From: Pseudomonas citrullilanati
Lineage (GTDB): Bacteria > Pseudomonadota > Gammaproteobacteria > Pseudomonadales > Pseudomonadaceae
Assembly (NCBI RefSeq): GCF_030580855.1
Contig: NZ_JAUQOP010000016.1
Coordinates: 1 to 64,000 of the forward strand
Reading direction: 5' to 3'
Length of the DNA: 64,000 nt
A model generated the notes under the pieces. It was not told the DNA's origin. It searched no databases and saw only the letters and a program-made list of their open reading frames with translations. The translations under genes were made by a program, and so were the position numbers. This document shows, piece by piece, positions 37,710-46,731 of the stretch. The first letter of the stretch is position 1; each line of letters begins with the position of its first letter.

Positions 37710-38394
37710 CAGCGAACAGGCCCTCGATTTTTCCACGGTGATCGCGTCGACCGTACACGACATGAAGAACTCCCTGACCTTGCTCATGCAGGCGCATGCG
37801 CAATGGCTCGAGCGCTTGCCCGATGCCGAGCGCCAGGCCTCGGAGCAGGGTGTCATGGACTTCGAGTTCGCCCACCTCAACGGACTGCTGGTGCAACTGC
37901 TGGGGCTCTACAAGCTGGGCGTCAACCAGTTGCCGCTGCACCCGGCCTACCATGAACTGGACGACTTCATCGAGGCGCAACTGGCCAGCCACCAGGACGT
38001 GTTCCGCAGCCGCGGGATCATGGCCACCTATGAAGTCGACCCCCTCAGCCCCCTGGGCTTTTTCGACCGGGAGCTCATTGCGTCGGTGCTCGACAACTGC
38101 ATCACCAATGCGATTCGCCATGGGCGCCAGGCCTTGCTGATCAGTGCGAGCGACGAAGCCGGGCAGTTGGTGTTGACCATCAACGACGACGGCGAGGGCT
38201 ATCCGGCGGAGATGATCGAGCGCCAGGCCGAGTACGTGCAAGGCATCAACCACAGCAGCGGTAGCACCGGGCTGGGCCTGTACTTCGCGGCGCGGATCGC
38301 CGGGTTGCACCAGCGGGGCGGCGTGTGCGGGCGGACCGAAATCGCCAATGGCGGCGTGTTGGGCGGGGCGGTGTTCCGGATCTATCTGCCCTGA
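37702..38394 (+). CDS. soluble sensor histidine kinase
   Basis: 230 residues, no signal or membrane segment. The phospho-acceptor motif STVHDMKNSLTLLMQ is followed by the HATPase domain: N-box LDNCITNAIRHG, G1 NDDGEGYPAEM and G2 SSGSTGLGLYFA. The start at 37702 overlaps the preceding stop by 8 bp, implying translational coupling to the TPR response regulator. A short cytoplasmic kinase with no input domain suggests it is directed by partner proteins. Confidence 0.86.
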   Translation: MNDSEQALDFSTVIASTVHDMKNSLTLLMQAHAQWLERLPDAERQASEQGVMDFEFAHLNGLLVQLLGLYKLGVNQLPLHPAYHELDDFIEAQLASHQDVFRSRGIMATYEVDPLSPLGFFDRELIASVLDNCITNAIRHGRQALLISASDEAGQLVLTINDDGEGYPAEMIERQAEYVQGINHSSGSTGLGLYFAARIAGLHQRGGVCGRTEIANGGVLGGAVFRIYLP

Positions 38395-38428
38395 ACAGGC
38401 GCTTTATTGAAAAACAGCACAAATCCCC

Positions 38429-38517
38429 TGTGGGAGCGAGCTTGCTCGCGATAGCGGTGTAGCAGTCAGCCCGATATTGACTGAGCCTCCGCTATGGCGA
38501 GCAAGCTCGCTCCCACA
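38429..38517. repeat. REP doublet (GCGAGC family)
   Basis: TGTGGGAGCGAGCTTGCTCG and its inverted partner GGCGAGCAAGCTCGCTCCCA flank a 40-bp spacer between the kinase gene and the glutamine-synthetase-like gene. Confidence 0.9.
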
Positions 38518-38627
38518 CGCGTATTGCCCAGGATTTTAATTGTCTGTGGGTGCTTGATATTCCGAACAGCCGAAGCCTATTTTGTACGGGTTGCCGTTCG
38601 CGGCTCCCATATAACAAGGATTGCGTC

Positions 38628-39971
38628 ATGACGACCGATGGCCAGCGTTCACTCGCGCAGCGATTGACGGGCATTGATGAGATTGAATGCGTTACGCCGG
38701 ATTTGAACGGTGTGCCGCGGGGCAAGGTGATGACCGCCGAAGGGTTTCTGGAAGGTCGGCGGTTGCAACTGGCGCGGGGGGTGCTGTTGCAATGCATCAT
38801 GGGCGGCTACCCGGCGGCCCGTTTCTATGGCAGCGACGACGGCGACCTGGCCCTGGTGGCCGACCCGCAGCAGATCCACCGCCTGCCCTGGAGCCAACAG
38901 CCCCGTGCCCTGGCGATTTGCGATGCCGACGAACTGACTGGGGAAAGCTCCCGGTTGTCTACCCGCGGCCAACTCAAGGCCGTGATCGCGCGCTATGCCG
39001 CCCGTGGCCTGGCACCCGTGGTGGCGACCGAGCTGGAGTTTTTCGTATTCGCGCCCAACGCGGACCCGGCCCAGCCATTCCAGCCGCCACTGGGCCTGGA
39101 TGGACGTCGCGAGGACGGCCATTCGGCGTTCAGCATCAGTTCCAACAATGGTTTGCGTCCTTTCTTCACTGAAGTCTATGCCTGCATGGCGGCGCTGGGC
39201 TTGCCCCGCGATACGTTCATGCACGAAATGGGCGTGAGCCAGTTCGAGATCAACCTGCTCCATGGCGACCCGCTGCTGCTGGCCGACCAGACCTTCCTGT
39301 TCAAGCACCTGCTCAAGGAAGTGGCCCTCAAGCACGGCCTGATCGTGGTCTGCATGGCCAAGCCCCTGGCCAATACACCGGGCAGTTCGATGCACATCCA
39401 TCAAAGCGTCGTCGAGCTGGGCAGCGGCCGCAACGTGTTCAGCGACGACGCGGGCGAGCCGACGGACACCTTCAGGCATTTCATCGGCGGGCAACAGGCC
39501 GGCATGGCCGACTTCACCGCGTTGTTCGCACCGAACGTGAACTCTTACCAGCGCCTCTACCAGCCGTGCGCGTCGCCGAACAATGCCTGCTGGTCCCACG
39601 ACAACCGCTCGGCGGGGTTACGGATTCCCGCCAGTTCGCCGGCCGCCCGTCGGGTCGAGAACCGCTTGCCGGGCGCTGATGCCAACCCCTACCTGGCGAT
39701 CGCCGCCAGCCTGGCCGCCGGGCTGCATGGCATCGAGCATCGCCTGGAGCCCAGCGAGGCCATCCAGGGCGAATTCGAGGTGCCGGATAATCTCTCGCTG
39801 CCATGTACCTTGCATGCCGCGCTGGAACGTCTGAAGCGTAGTCATCTGGCGAAGGAACTGTTCAGCGAGGAGTTCATCGAAGGCTACATTGCTTCGAAGA
39901 CCCTTGAGCTGGCCAGCTTCTTCGATGAGATCACGCCCTGGGAACGGCGCGTTCTGGCGGCCCAGGCATAA
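38628..39971 (+). CDS. glutamine-synthetase-family enzyme (gamma-glutamylpolyamine synthetase-like)
   Basis: 447 residues. It has the GS beta-grasp and catalytic folds: EIECVTPDLNGVPRGKVM near the start, VVATELEFFVFAP with a metal glutamate, PGSSMHIHQSVVELGSG with the metal His, and NRSAGLRIPASSPAARRVEN, the ATP/phosphate-binding arginine region. The adenylylation Tyr segment of GlnA is not apparent, and length and motifs fit the PuuA/PauA group that glutamylates polyamines. It stands next to an MFS gene, as in P. aeruginosa. Substrate is not certain. Confidence 0.88.
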   Translation: MTTDGQRSLAQRLTGIDEIECVTPDLNGVPRGKVMTAEGFLEGRRLQLARGVLLQCIMGGYPAARFYGSDDGDLALVADPQQIHRLPWSQQPRALAICDADELTGESSRLSTRGQLKAVIARYAARGLAPVVATELEFFVFAPNADPAQPFQPPLGLDGRREDGHSAFSISSNNGLRPFFTEVYACMAALGLPRDTFMHEMGVSQFEINLLHGDPLLLADQTFLFKHLLKEVALKHGLIVVCMAKPLANTPGSSMHIHQSVVELGSGRNVFSDDAGEPTDTFRHFIGGQQAGMADFTALFAPNVNSYQRLYQPCASPNNACWSHDNRSAGLRIPASSPAARRVENRLPGADANPYLAIAASLAAGLHGIEHRLEPSEAIQGEFEVPDNLSLPCTLHAALERLKRSHLAKELFSEEFIEGYIASKTLELASFFDEITPWERRVLAAQA

Positions 39972-40041
39972 CCAATCGTTGCATCCGGGCTATCTTCAAA
40001 GGTAGCCCTTACCCCACCTCAAGGAGCCGCTCGGAACGCCG

Positions 40042-41379
40042 ATGCGCCAAATCTGGAAACCTTTTCGAGCGCTGTATTTCGCCTCGCTGATGATGTTGAT
40101 CGGCTCGGGCCTCTTGAGTACCTACCTGGCCTTGCGCCTGGCCGCCGACCATGTGGACAGCCTGTGGGTCGGTGCGCTGATGGCGGCCAACTATTTCGGC
40201 CTGGTGCTGGGCGGCAAGATCGGTCACCGGCTGATTGCCCGCGTCGGGCATATCCGGGCCTATTCGGCCTGCGCCGGGATCGTCGGTGCGGCGGTCCTGG
40301 GCCATGGGCTGGTGAACTGGCTGCCGGCCTGGATCGTGCTGCGGACGATTGTTGGCCTCGGCATGATGTGCCAGTACATGGTCATCGAGAGTTGGCTCAA
40401 CGAACAGGCCGACGCCAAGCAGCGCGGGGTGGTGTTCAGCGGCTACATGATCGCCTCCTACCTGGGGATGGTGCTGGGCCAGTTGATCCTGGTGATCCAC
40501 CCGGCCCTGGGCCTGGAATTGCTGATGCTGGTGGCGCTGTGCTTCACCCTGTGCCTGGTGCCGGTGGCTCTGACCCGACGGATTCACCCGGCGCCGCTGC
40601 GGCCGGCGCCGATGGAGCCGCGATTCTTCATCAAGCGGGTCCCGCAATCGCTCAGCACGGTGCTGGGCTCCGGGCTGATCGTCGGTTCCTTCTATGGCTT
40701 GGCGCCGCTGTATGCCTCCCAGCAAGGCCTGTCGACCGAGCAGGTCGGTTTGTTCATGGGGAGCTGCATCTTCGCCGGCCTGCTGGTGCAGTGGCCCCTG
40801 GGTTGGCTGTCCGATCGCTATGACCGGGCGTTGCTGATCCGCTGCTTTGCCTTGGCCCTGGCGATCTGTGCGATGCCGTTGGCGATCCTGTCGAACGTGC
40901 CGCTGGAAGTGCTGTTCGTCGCCGGGTTCTTCTGCTCGCTGGTGCAGTTCTGCCTGTACCCGCTGGCGGTGGCGTTTTCCAACGACCACGTCGAAGCGGA
41001 TCGGCGAGTGTCGCTGACGGCGATGCTGCTGGTGACTTATGGCGTTGGCGCCAGTATCGGGCCACTGGTGGCCGGGGTGCTGATGAAACTGTTCGGCAGC
41101 CACATGCTCTACGCGTTTTCGGCTTTCTTCGCTTTGATCCTGGTGTGGCGGATCCGGCCGAAAGCGGTCACCAACCTGCACCAGGTCGACGACGCCCCGT
41201 TGCACCACGTGGCCATGCCCGACAGCATGTCGAGCTCGCCGCTGGTGGCGTGCCTTGACCCACGGGTGGATGAACAGGTGGTGCAAGACCAGATGCAGGC
41301 GCCGCCCACGCCCGAGGTCGAGCCAGAGCCGGAGCCGGTTGCCGAGACGGCGGATGACGAGGCGTCATTGGTCAAGTAG
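40042..41379 (+). CDS. MFS transporter (YcaD-like)
   Basis: 445 residues with about twelve hydrophobic segments (such as YFASLMMLIGSGLLSTYLAL and LELLMLVALCFTLCLVPVAL) and an MFS-type loop GGKIGHRLIARVGH after the second helix, matched by GWLSDRYDR in the second half. The last 70 residues are a hydrophilic, acidic, proline-rich tail (PPTPEVEPEPEPVAETADD). Substrate unknown. Confidence 0.87.
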   Translation: MRQIWKPFRALYFASLMMLIGSGLLSTYLALRLAADHVDSLWVGALMAANYFGLVLGGKIGHRLIARVGHIRAYSACAGIVGAAVLGHGLVNWLPAWIVLRTIVGLGMMCQYMVIESWLNEQADAKQRGVVFSGYMIASYLGMVLGQLILVIHPALGLELLMLVALCFTLCLVPVALTRRIHPAPLRPAPMEPRFFIKRVPQSLSTVLGSGLIVGSFYGLAPLYASQQGLSTEQVGLFMGSCIFAGLLVQWPLGWLSDRYDRALLIRCFALALAICAMPLAILSNVPLEVLFVAGFFCSLVQFCLYPLAVAFSNDHVEADRRVSLTAMLLVTYGVGASIGPLVAGVLMKLFGSHMLYAFSAFFALILVWRIRPKAVTNLHQVDDAPLHHVAMPDSMSSSPLVACLDPRVDEQVVQDQMQAPPTPEVEPEPEPVAETADDEASLVK

Positions 41380-41390
41380 GGTGCGGTGTT

Positions 41391-41452
41391 CCCTTCGCGA
41401 GCAGGCTCGCTCCCACCTGGACTTGTGTGGGAGCGAGCCTGTTTGCGAAGGG
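41391..41452. repeat. REP doublet, short spacer (GCGAGC family)
   Basis: CCCTTCGCGAGCAGGCTCGC and an inverted copy meet across about 15 bp, between the convergent MFS and flgZ genes. Confidence 0.85.
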
Positions 41453-41484
41453 GGAATGCCGCAGCGCTGGAGAGGCGTTGGACC

Positions 41485-42231
41485 TCAGAGATCGTCTTTG
41501 TCGAAACGACGGGCTTCGCGCTGCAGTTGGTAGACGAATCGCTCGACCTGGCGCTGCACCAGGCCGCTGATGTTGTGGAAGCGCACGCCGGCGAAGGTGG
41601 TGTTGATGCGCTCTTCGAAATGCAGGTAGCGCAACTCGACCGGCGCGGTCATGTTGCCGAAGGGCAGGGCGGCGATGAAGCGCTCATAGACCTGGCCCAG
41701 TTGCAGGCGTTCGGTGATGTCGCCGTCGAAGCGCAGCTTGCAGCCGGTGGCCGAGATGTCCAGCAGCTTGCCCTTGACCGCGGCCTTGAGCTTCTCACCG
41801 CCCAGTTCGACGTCCACCAGTTGAGCCAGCTTCAGGGCCGCGCGAAACGCATTGCGACGCTGGTGATAGACCACCTCGTCGGGCAAGGCGCCGCGGTAGC
41901 AGCGACCGTCGCGGGTTTCGGTGATGGTCAATGGGCCGTTGCTTTCCCAGGCGATGCGTACGCCGTCGTGGAAACCTTCGACACGAAACGGCTCGCCCGC
42001 CAACAGGAATCGCTCGCCGTCCCGGGGGATCATTTCGTCGAGGGCGATGGCATTGCTCTCGCGGTCCACGTCCACCAGGTAGCTCTGGAAGCGTTGGGTG
42101 CGCTCGTGGAAAGTGATGATCAGCGGGTCATGGCTCTCTTGCAGCATCCGCAGGTTGCCGGAGATCTCCAGGGGCGTGGTAAGGACCTTGGGCGGTTGCG
42201 GAGCATCATCCGCGTTTGAGGCATTGAACAC
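41485..42231 (-). CDS. flgZ: PilZ-domain flagellar brake protein (YcgR/FlgZ)
   Basis: 248 residues. The N-terminal YcgR_2-like domain is followed by a PilZ domain with [14 protein letters not shown] (the RxxxR c-di-GMP motif) and [16 protein letters not shown] (the D/NxSxxG motif). YcgR-type proteins bind c-di-GMP and slow flagellar rotation. The start codon appears to be GTG (42231). It is downstream of flgM-flgN on the same strand and very likely transcribed from the same sigma-28 promoter. Confidence 0.92.
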   Translation of the reverse strand: MFNASNADDAPQPPKVLTTPLEISGNLRMLQESHDPLIITFHERTQRFQSYLVDVDRESNAIALDEMIPRDGERFLLAGEPFRVEGFHDGVRIAWESNGPLTITETRDGRCYRGALPDEVVYHQRRNAFRAALKLAQLVDVELGGEKLKAAVKGKLLDISATGCKLRFDGDITERLQLGQVYERFIAALPFGNMTAPVELRYLHFEERINTTFAGVRFHNISGLVQRQVERFVYQLQREARRFDKDDL

Positions 42232-42323
42232 GGTAGGTCAATCTCCAGGCAAAATACGACTACAAAGAGCCAGCATTTTGCCAGCATGTATCGCGCGTTG
42301 ATAGAGCGCCAGCATGGTTCGTT

Positions 42324-42791
42324 TCATGCCTGGCTGAGCGGGCGGTGCTTGACCATCTTGGCGGTCGAACCGCGAGCGTCGTACAGCGTGGGGATTTCAC
42401 CGCCATTGAGGATGCGCAACTGGTTGGCGGTAGCGGCCTGCTGGACCTGGATCGACTGGCCGTTGCGGGCGTTGGCGGCCTGGCATTGGGCGAGCAGGTC
42501 GCTCAGGACGGCGCTTTGGGCCAACAGCTGTTCGCCGACCGACGACTGGCTGGCCAGTTGCTCGAGGCCGTCTGGGCTGGCGGGCAGGTTGAGGCTGGCG
42601 AGGATCTCGCTGCGCTTGCGGCCATGCTGGTCGAGCAAAATGATCAGTGCCTGCTTCTGTGCCAGGATGTTTTCCAGCAAGGGCATGTCACGACCGTGCA
42701 GCGCCAGTGCTTCGGTCTGCAGCAGTTCCAGCAATTGTTGCGCTGGAACGAAGTCGTCGATGATCAGTTGCAATAAAGTCGTATCGTGCAT
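42324..42791 (-). CDS. flgN: flagellar export chaperone FlgN
   Basis: 155 residues, predicted coiled-coil. MHDTTLLQLIIDDFVPAQQL begins the protein and ALALHGRDMPLLENILAQKQ lies in the FlgN-family core. FlgN escorts the hook-associated proteins FlgK and FlgL. It lies 48 bp after flgM, with flgZ beyond it, the usual Pseudomonas order. Confidence 0.9.
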   Translation of the reverse strand: MHDTTLLQLIIDDFVPAQQLLELLQTEALALHGRDMPLLENILAQKQALIILLDQHGRKRSEILASLNLPASPDGLEQLASQSSVGEQLLAQSAVLSDLLAQCQAANARNGQSIQVQQAATANQLRILNGGEIPTLYDARGSTAKMVKHRPLSQA

Positions 42792-42838
42792 GGCTGGCCT
42801 TGGGTCTTTGCGTCCAAAAGCCTGGCGCAGGCGGCGGC

Positions 42839-43144
42839 CTAGCGCTGGGCTTCGAAGTTGAGCAGTTTGCTGGCTACGCGGTTGCTGTCGACTTTGTAGC
42901 TGCCATCGGCGATGGCTGCTTTCAACTCGGCCACGCGGGCGTTGTCGACGACAGGTTGATCGCGCAGCTTGTCAGTGACCTTCTGCAACTGCTGGGCCTC
43001 ACTGCTGAGGTGAACCGACTCTCCAGTGCTGACTTCGGCCGCAGTAGCCACCGGCGCGGATTTGTCGGCTTCCTTGCTGGCGGTGGTACGCGTGGTGCCT
43101 GTCAACGGTGAAGAGCTGTTTAAACGATTGAAGTCGATGACCAT
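42839..43144 (-). CDS. flgM: anti-sigma-28 factor FlgM
   Basis: 101 residues. FlgM binds and inhibits FliA until the hook is complete, then is exported. The N-terminus [20 protein letters not shown] is unstructured; the C-terminal part ([20 protein letters not shown], then [19 protein letters not shown]) is the sigma-binding region. It is preceded by a consensus sigma-28 promoter, giving the known auto-feedback. Confidence 0.94.
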   Translation of the reverse strand: MVIDFNRLNSSSPLTGTTRTTASKEADKSAPVATAAEVSTGESVHLSSEAQQLQKVTDKLRDQPVVDNARVAELKAAIADGSYKVDSNRVASKLLNFEAQR

Positions 43145-43180
43145 GGTAGAAAACCTCTGGATATTTGGACGCTTGCCATG

Positions 43181-43207
43181 TTTTCGGCCATCCCTGAAAA
43201 AACTTTA
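43181..43207 (-). promoter_or_regulatory. sigma-28 (FliA) promoter of flgM-flgN-flgZ
   Basis: On the minus strand TAAAGTTT, 11 bp, then GCCGAAAA: seven of eight and near-consensus matches to TAAAGTTT-N11-GCCGATAA, ending 36 bp before the flgM ATG. Confidence 0.88.
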
Positions 43208-43317
43208 GGCTCATTTATCCAATGAACGTGCGCACGTCTGCGCTCGCCTTTGCGTAAAGGCACAGTCTAGGGAACCGCGAGGTCAAGCGCCAGCTTTCTA
43301 CCTGTCTGCATAAAGTA

Positions 43318-44082
43318 CTACATGGCCACTTCCACCTGGCCGGGGGCGATGACCTGTGCCTTGATCACCCGTTGGGAATTGAGGTTCTTCACCCGGATCT
43401 GCTCGCGCATGCCGCCGTTGGACAGGGCCTCGCCGGGCATCCGCACGGCCAGGGTGCCGCTGCGGGCGGTAATGACCACCTGGTCGCCCTTGCGGACCAC
43501 TTCGGCCTGTTCCAGGTGTACCTGGGTCACGACCTGGTCGGCGACCATTGGTCGGACAAGTTTCTGCCCGATGGCCTCGTCCACCGAGGTCAGGAAGCCC
43601 TGGCTGATCTGGCTGACGTCGCGCTCGCGCAGCACCACGTCCTGGGGCTCGACGATCCCGGCGCGCTTGAGCGGGCGGGTGGTCGTGACGATTTCACGGT
43701 ACAGGCGCACCTGGGCGGGCACGAACACCGTCCAGGGCGCGGCGCTGTCGCAACGGACCTTCACCGTGACGCGGCCGAGCGGGCGGGCCGGGCTTTCCAG
43801 CGAAGCAGTCAATTCCTTGTCGCACATCGGCATGCGCAAGCGCGGGTCGAGCTGGTTCACTTCGATTTCATAACGACCTTCGGTTTGACTGGTTGCCAGG
43901 TAGTCTTCTACGGTGAATTCAAGAAAGCCCTGAGTGACGCCGATAAGGAGATCAGGCAAGGTAACCGGAGCATCCGCGAGAGCCGGGTTGCCCGAGGTGA
44001 ACAGGCAGACAGCCAACAGTGCACCGAGCCAGTGGCGGCAGTGAGTGGTCAGGCGTCGAGAAAATGTCGTTTGTGCGTTCAT
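43318..44082 (-). CDS. flgA: flagellar basal body P-ring formation chaperone FlgA
   Basis: 254 residues, exported. The n-region is long (MNAQTTFSRRLTTHCRHW) before the hydrophobic LGALLAVCLFTSGNPALA. The C-terminal SAF domain (RAGIVEPQDVVLRERDVSQI, VTARSGTLAVRMPGEALSNG) and final IRVKNLNSQRVIKAQVIAPG are typical. FlgA helps assemble FlgI in the periplasm. A sigma-54-like site stands almost on top of the ATG (see 44094), so transcription may start only a couple of bases before the codon. Confidence 0.93.
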   Translation of the reverse strand: MNAQTTFSRRLTTHCRHWLGALLAVCLFTSGNPALADAPVTLPDLLIGVTQGFLEFTVEDYLATSQTEGRYEIEVNQLDPRLRMPMCDKELTASLESPARPLGRVTVKVRCDSAAPWTVFVPAQVRLYREIVTTTRPLKRAGIVEPQDVVLRERDVSQISQGFLTSVDEAIGQKLVRPMVADQVVTQVHLEQAEVVRKGDQVVITARSGTLAVRMPGEALSNGGMREQIRVKNLNSQRVIKAQVIAPGQVEVAM

Positions 44083-44093
44083 GCCGGTTGAAT

Positions 44094-44109
44094 AGCAAGC
44101 CCCGTGCCG
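44094..44109 (-). promoter_or_regulatory. candidate sigma-54 promoter of flgA
   Basis: Minus-strand CGGCACGGGGCTTGCT has GG and GC at the correct 10-bp spacing (GGCAC-N5-TTGC). The predicted +1 falls 1-3 bp before the flgA ATG, which lacks a Shine-Dalgarno sequence. Confidence 0.6.
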
Positions 44110-44160
44110 TTTAGTGATGAATGCGCGTCGGACCCATTAGCGTTAGGTAGGAGTCAGGGC

Positions 44161-45087
44161 ATGGCGGGAGTAATGGACTCGGTAAACCAGCGGACACAGC
44201 TGGTCGGTCAGAATCGCCTGGAGCTGTTGCTGTTCCGTCTCGACGGCCAGCAGTTGTACGGGATCAACGTGTTCAAGGTACGCGAGGTGCTGCAATGCCC
44301 CAAGCTGACCCTGATGCCCAAGTCCAGTCCCGTGGTGTGCGGTGTGGCGAACATTCGGGGAGCGACCATCCCCATCCTCGACCTGGCGATGGCGACCGGT
44401 TCGGGACGGCTGCTGGACCAGAGCAATCCGTTCGTGATCATCACCGAGTACAACACCAAGACCCAGGGTTTCCTGGTGCGCTCGGTGGAACGCATCGTCA
44501 ACATGAACTGGGAGGAGATCCATCCGCCGCCCAAGGGCACCGGCCGCGATCACTACCTGACGGCGGTGACCCGGGTCGATAACCAGCTGGTGGAAATCAT
44601 CGACGTGGAGAAGATCCTCGCCGAAGTGGCGCCGACCACGGAAACGATTTCCCACGGCGTGGTGGATGCCGAGACGCAGCACAAGGCGATTTCGCTGCGG
44701 GTGCTGACCGTCGATGATTCGTCGGTGGCCCGCAAGCAGGTAACGCGTTGCCTGCAGACGATCGGCGTCGAGGTGATCGCGTTGAACGACGGGCGCCAGG
44801 CGCTGGACTACCTGCGCACACTGGTCGACGAAGGCAAGAAGCCGGAAGAGGAGTTCCTGATGATGATCTCCGACATCGAGATGCCGGAGATGGACGGGTA
44901 CACCCTGACCTCGGAGATTCGCAGCGACCCGCGCATGCAGAAGTTGCATATCATCTTGCACACGTCATTGTCCGGGGTGTTCAACCAGGCGATGGTCAAG
45001 AAGGTCGGGGCCGACGATTTCCTGGCGAAGTTCCGCCCCGATGACCTGGCGTCCCGGGTGGTCGATCGGATCAAGTCAGTAGAATAA
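44161..45087 (+). CDS. cheV: chemotaxis coupling protein CheV
   Basis: 308 residues starting MAGVMDSVNQRTQLV. A CheW-like domain (FRLDGQQLYGINVFKVREVL and ANIRGATIPILDL) is fused to a receiver domain with the phospho-acceptor in MMISDIEMPEMDGYTL and Lys in the final block. CheV couples receptors to CheA. It is transcribed divergently from flgA and lies 54 bp before cheR. An in-frame ATG 57 bp upstream (44104) has no ribosome site. Confidence 0.93.
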   Translation: MAGVMDSVNQRTQLVGQNRLELLLFRLDGQQLYGINVFKVREVLQCPKLTLMPKSSPVVCGVANIRGATIPILDLAMATGSGRLLDQSNPFVIITEYNTKTQGFLVRSVERIVNMNWEEIHPPPKGTGRDHYLTAVTRVDNQLVEIIDVEKILAEVAPTTETISHGVVDAETQHKAISLRVLTVDDSSVARKQVTRCLQTIGVEVIALNDGRQALDYLRTLVDEGKKPEEEFLMMISDIEMPEMDGYTLTSEIRSDPRMQKLHIILHTSLSGVFNQAMVKKVGADDFLAKFRPDDLASRVVDRIKSVE

Positions 45088-45141
45088 AGGTCGGGCGCGT
45101 TGTGCGCCCGGCACATCAATACAAATGAAAGAGGCGGTATC

Positions 45142-45969
45142 TTGTCTACGGGTAATTTGGATTTCGAACAGTTCCGGGTCTTCCTGGAAAAAGCCTGTGG
45201 CATATTGCTTGGTGAAAACAAGCAATACCTGGTGTCGAGCCGTCTCAACAAATTGATGGAGCAACAGGGCCTCAAGACGTTGGGCGAGCTGGTGCAGCGC
45301 ATCCAGACCCAGCCGCGCAGTGGCTTGCGTGAAATGGTGGTGGACGCCATGACCACCAACGAAACCTTGTGGTTTCGCGACACCTATCCGTTCGAGGTGT
45401 TGAAGAACAAGGTCCTGCCGGCGGCCATCAAGGCCAGCCCGGGCCAGCGCCTGCGGATCTGGTCGGCGGCCTGCTCGTCGGGGCAGGAACCCTATTCGCT
45501 GTCGATGTCCATCGACGAGTTCGAGCGAACCAACATCGGCCAGTTGAAGGGCGGCGTGCAGATCGTCGCCACCGACCTGTCCGGGACCATGCTCAACAAC
45601 TGCAAGACCGGCGAGTACGACAGCCTGGCCATCGGTCGCGGCCTGTCGCCCGATCGCCTGCAACGCTACTTCGACCCGAAAGGGCCGGGGCGCTGGGTGG
45701 TCAAGGCGCCGATCAAGAACCGGGTGGAGTTCCGCTCGTTCAACCTGCTGGACAGCTACGCCAGCCTGGGCAAGTTCGACATCGTGTTCTGCCGCAACGT
45801 GCTGATCTACTTCTCGGCCGAAGTGAAGAAGGACATCCTGATGCGCATCCACGGCACCCTGAAGCCGGGTGGCTACCTGTTCCTCGGCGCCTCCGAAGCG
45901 TTGAACGGCTTGCCGGACCACTACCAGATGGTCCAGTGCAGCCCGGGGATCATCTACCAGGCGAAGTGA
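45142..45969 (+). CDS. cheR: chemotaxis receptor methyltransferase CheR
   Basis: 275 residues; methylates glutamates of chemoreceptors using S-adenosylmethionine. N-terminal CheR_N helices (LDFEQFRVFLEKACGILLGE), then the methyltransferase fold with IWSAACSSGQEPYSLSM (SAM loop) and DIVFCRNVLIYFS. The family starts (M)STGNLDFEQ, which here is a TTG codon with AGAGG 8 bp upstream; the in-frame ATG at 45100 would add 14 unrelated residues. Confidence 0.94.
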   Translation: MSTGNLDFEQFRVFLEKACGILLGENKQYLVSSRLNKLMEQQGLKTLGELVQRIQTQPRSGLREMVVDAMTTNETLWFRDTYPFEVLKNKVLPAAIKASPGQRLRIWSAACSSGQEPYSLSMSIDEFERTNIGQLKGGVQIVATDLSGTMLNNCKTGEYDSLAIGRGLSPDRLQRYFDPKGPGRWVVKAPIKNRVEFRSFNLLDSYASLGKFDIVFCRNVLIYFSAEVKKDILMRIHGTLKPGGYLFLGASEALNGLPDHYQMVQCSPGIIYQAK

Positions 45970-45990
45970 TGGGCTTGGCGTGTCAAAAAT

Positions 45991-46019
45991 CGGGAGTCCT
46001 CAGGGCTCCCGTTTTTTTT
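45991..46019 (+). terminator. terminator after cheR
   Basis: CGGGAGTC...GGCTCCCG stem followed by eight T. Confidence 0.85.
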
Positions 46020-46048
46020 GCCCACTAATGTCCCCATCACCCTCTTCC

Positions 46049-46138
46049 TGTGGGAGCGAGCCTGCTCGCGATAGCGGTATTGCGGGCGACATCAATGTCG
46101 ATTGACACACCGCTATCGCGAGCAGGCTCGCTCCCACA
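46049..46138. repeat. REP doublet (GCGAGC family)
   Basis: TGTGGGAGCGAGCCTGCTCG and inverted CGAGCAGGCTCGCTCCCACA around a 45-bp spacer that itself holds GACATCAATGTCGATTG, between cheR and the flgB promoter. Confidence 0.9.
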
Positions 46139-46263
46139 ATGAAATGCATCGTTCTGCAGGAAGCGGCAGAAAAGCGGCAGCCAAGCGGAAACCCATTGCC
46201 GCTTTTCTGGCATTGCCGCCTTGCCGCTGCCCGCAAAGCCCCGGTTTACGGGCTTTTGGAAAG

Positions 46264-46279
46264 TGGCACGACGCTTGCT
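46264..46279 (+). promoter_or_regulatory. sigma-54 promoter of flgBCDE
   Basis: TGGCACGACGCTTGCT: perfect TGGCAC-N5-TTGCW with GG-N10-GC spacing, 41 bp before flgB. In Pseudomonas this class of promoter is activated by FleQ/FleR. Confidence 0.92.
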
Positions 46280-46320
46280 ATAGTCCTCGTACGTACATTG
46301 GTCACCCAAAGGTTTCCGTC

Positions 46321-46728
46321 ATGAGCATCAGCTTCGATAAAGCGCTCGGTATCCACGAGAAGGCCCTGAGCTTCCGCGCCCAGCGTGCCGAAGTCCTGGC
46401 CAACAACATCGCCAACGCCGACACCCCGAACTACAAGGCTCGGGACCTGGACTTCTCCAAAGTGCTCGCCGAGCAGAACGAGAAGACCAAGAACGGCAGC
46501 TTCGCCCTGAACATGACCAACAGTCGTCATATCGAGGCCGAAGGCTTGGGCAATGGCGACGAGTCGCTGATGTATCGCACGCCGATGCAACCGTCCATTG
46601 ACCAGAACACCGTGGATGCCCAGCTGGAACAGTCCAACTACGCGGAGAACTCCGTGAACTTCCAGGCCAGCTTCACGCTGCTCAACAGCAAATTCAAAGG
46701 GCTGGTATCGGCCCTGCGCGGAGAGTAA
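46321..46728 (+). CDS. flgB: flagellar proximal rod protein FlgB
   Basis: 135 residues. The N-terminal rod signature RAEVLANNIANADTPNYKAR and the C-terminal helix VNFQASFTLLNSKFKGLVSA are typical. First gene of flgBCDE, 3 bp before flgC. Confidence 0.95.
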   Translation: MSISFDKALGIHEKALSFRAQRAEVLANNIANADTPNYKARDLDFSKVLAEQNEKTKNGSFALNMTNSRHIEAEGLGNGDESLMYRTPMQPSIDQNTVDAQLEQSNYAENSVNFQASFTLLNSKFKGLVSALRGE

Positions 46729-46731
46729 TCC

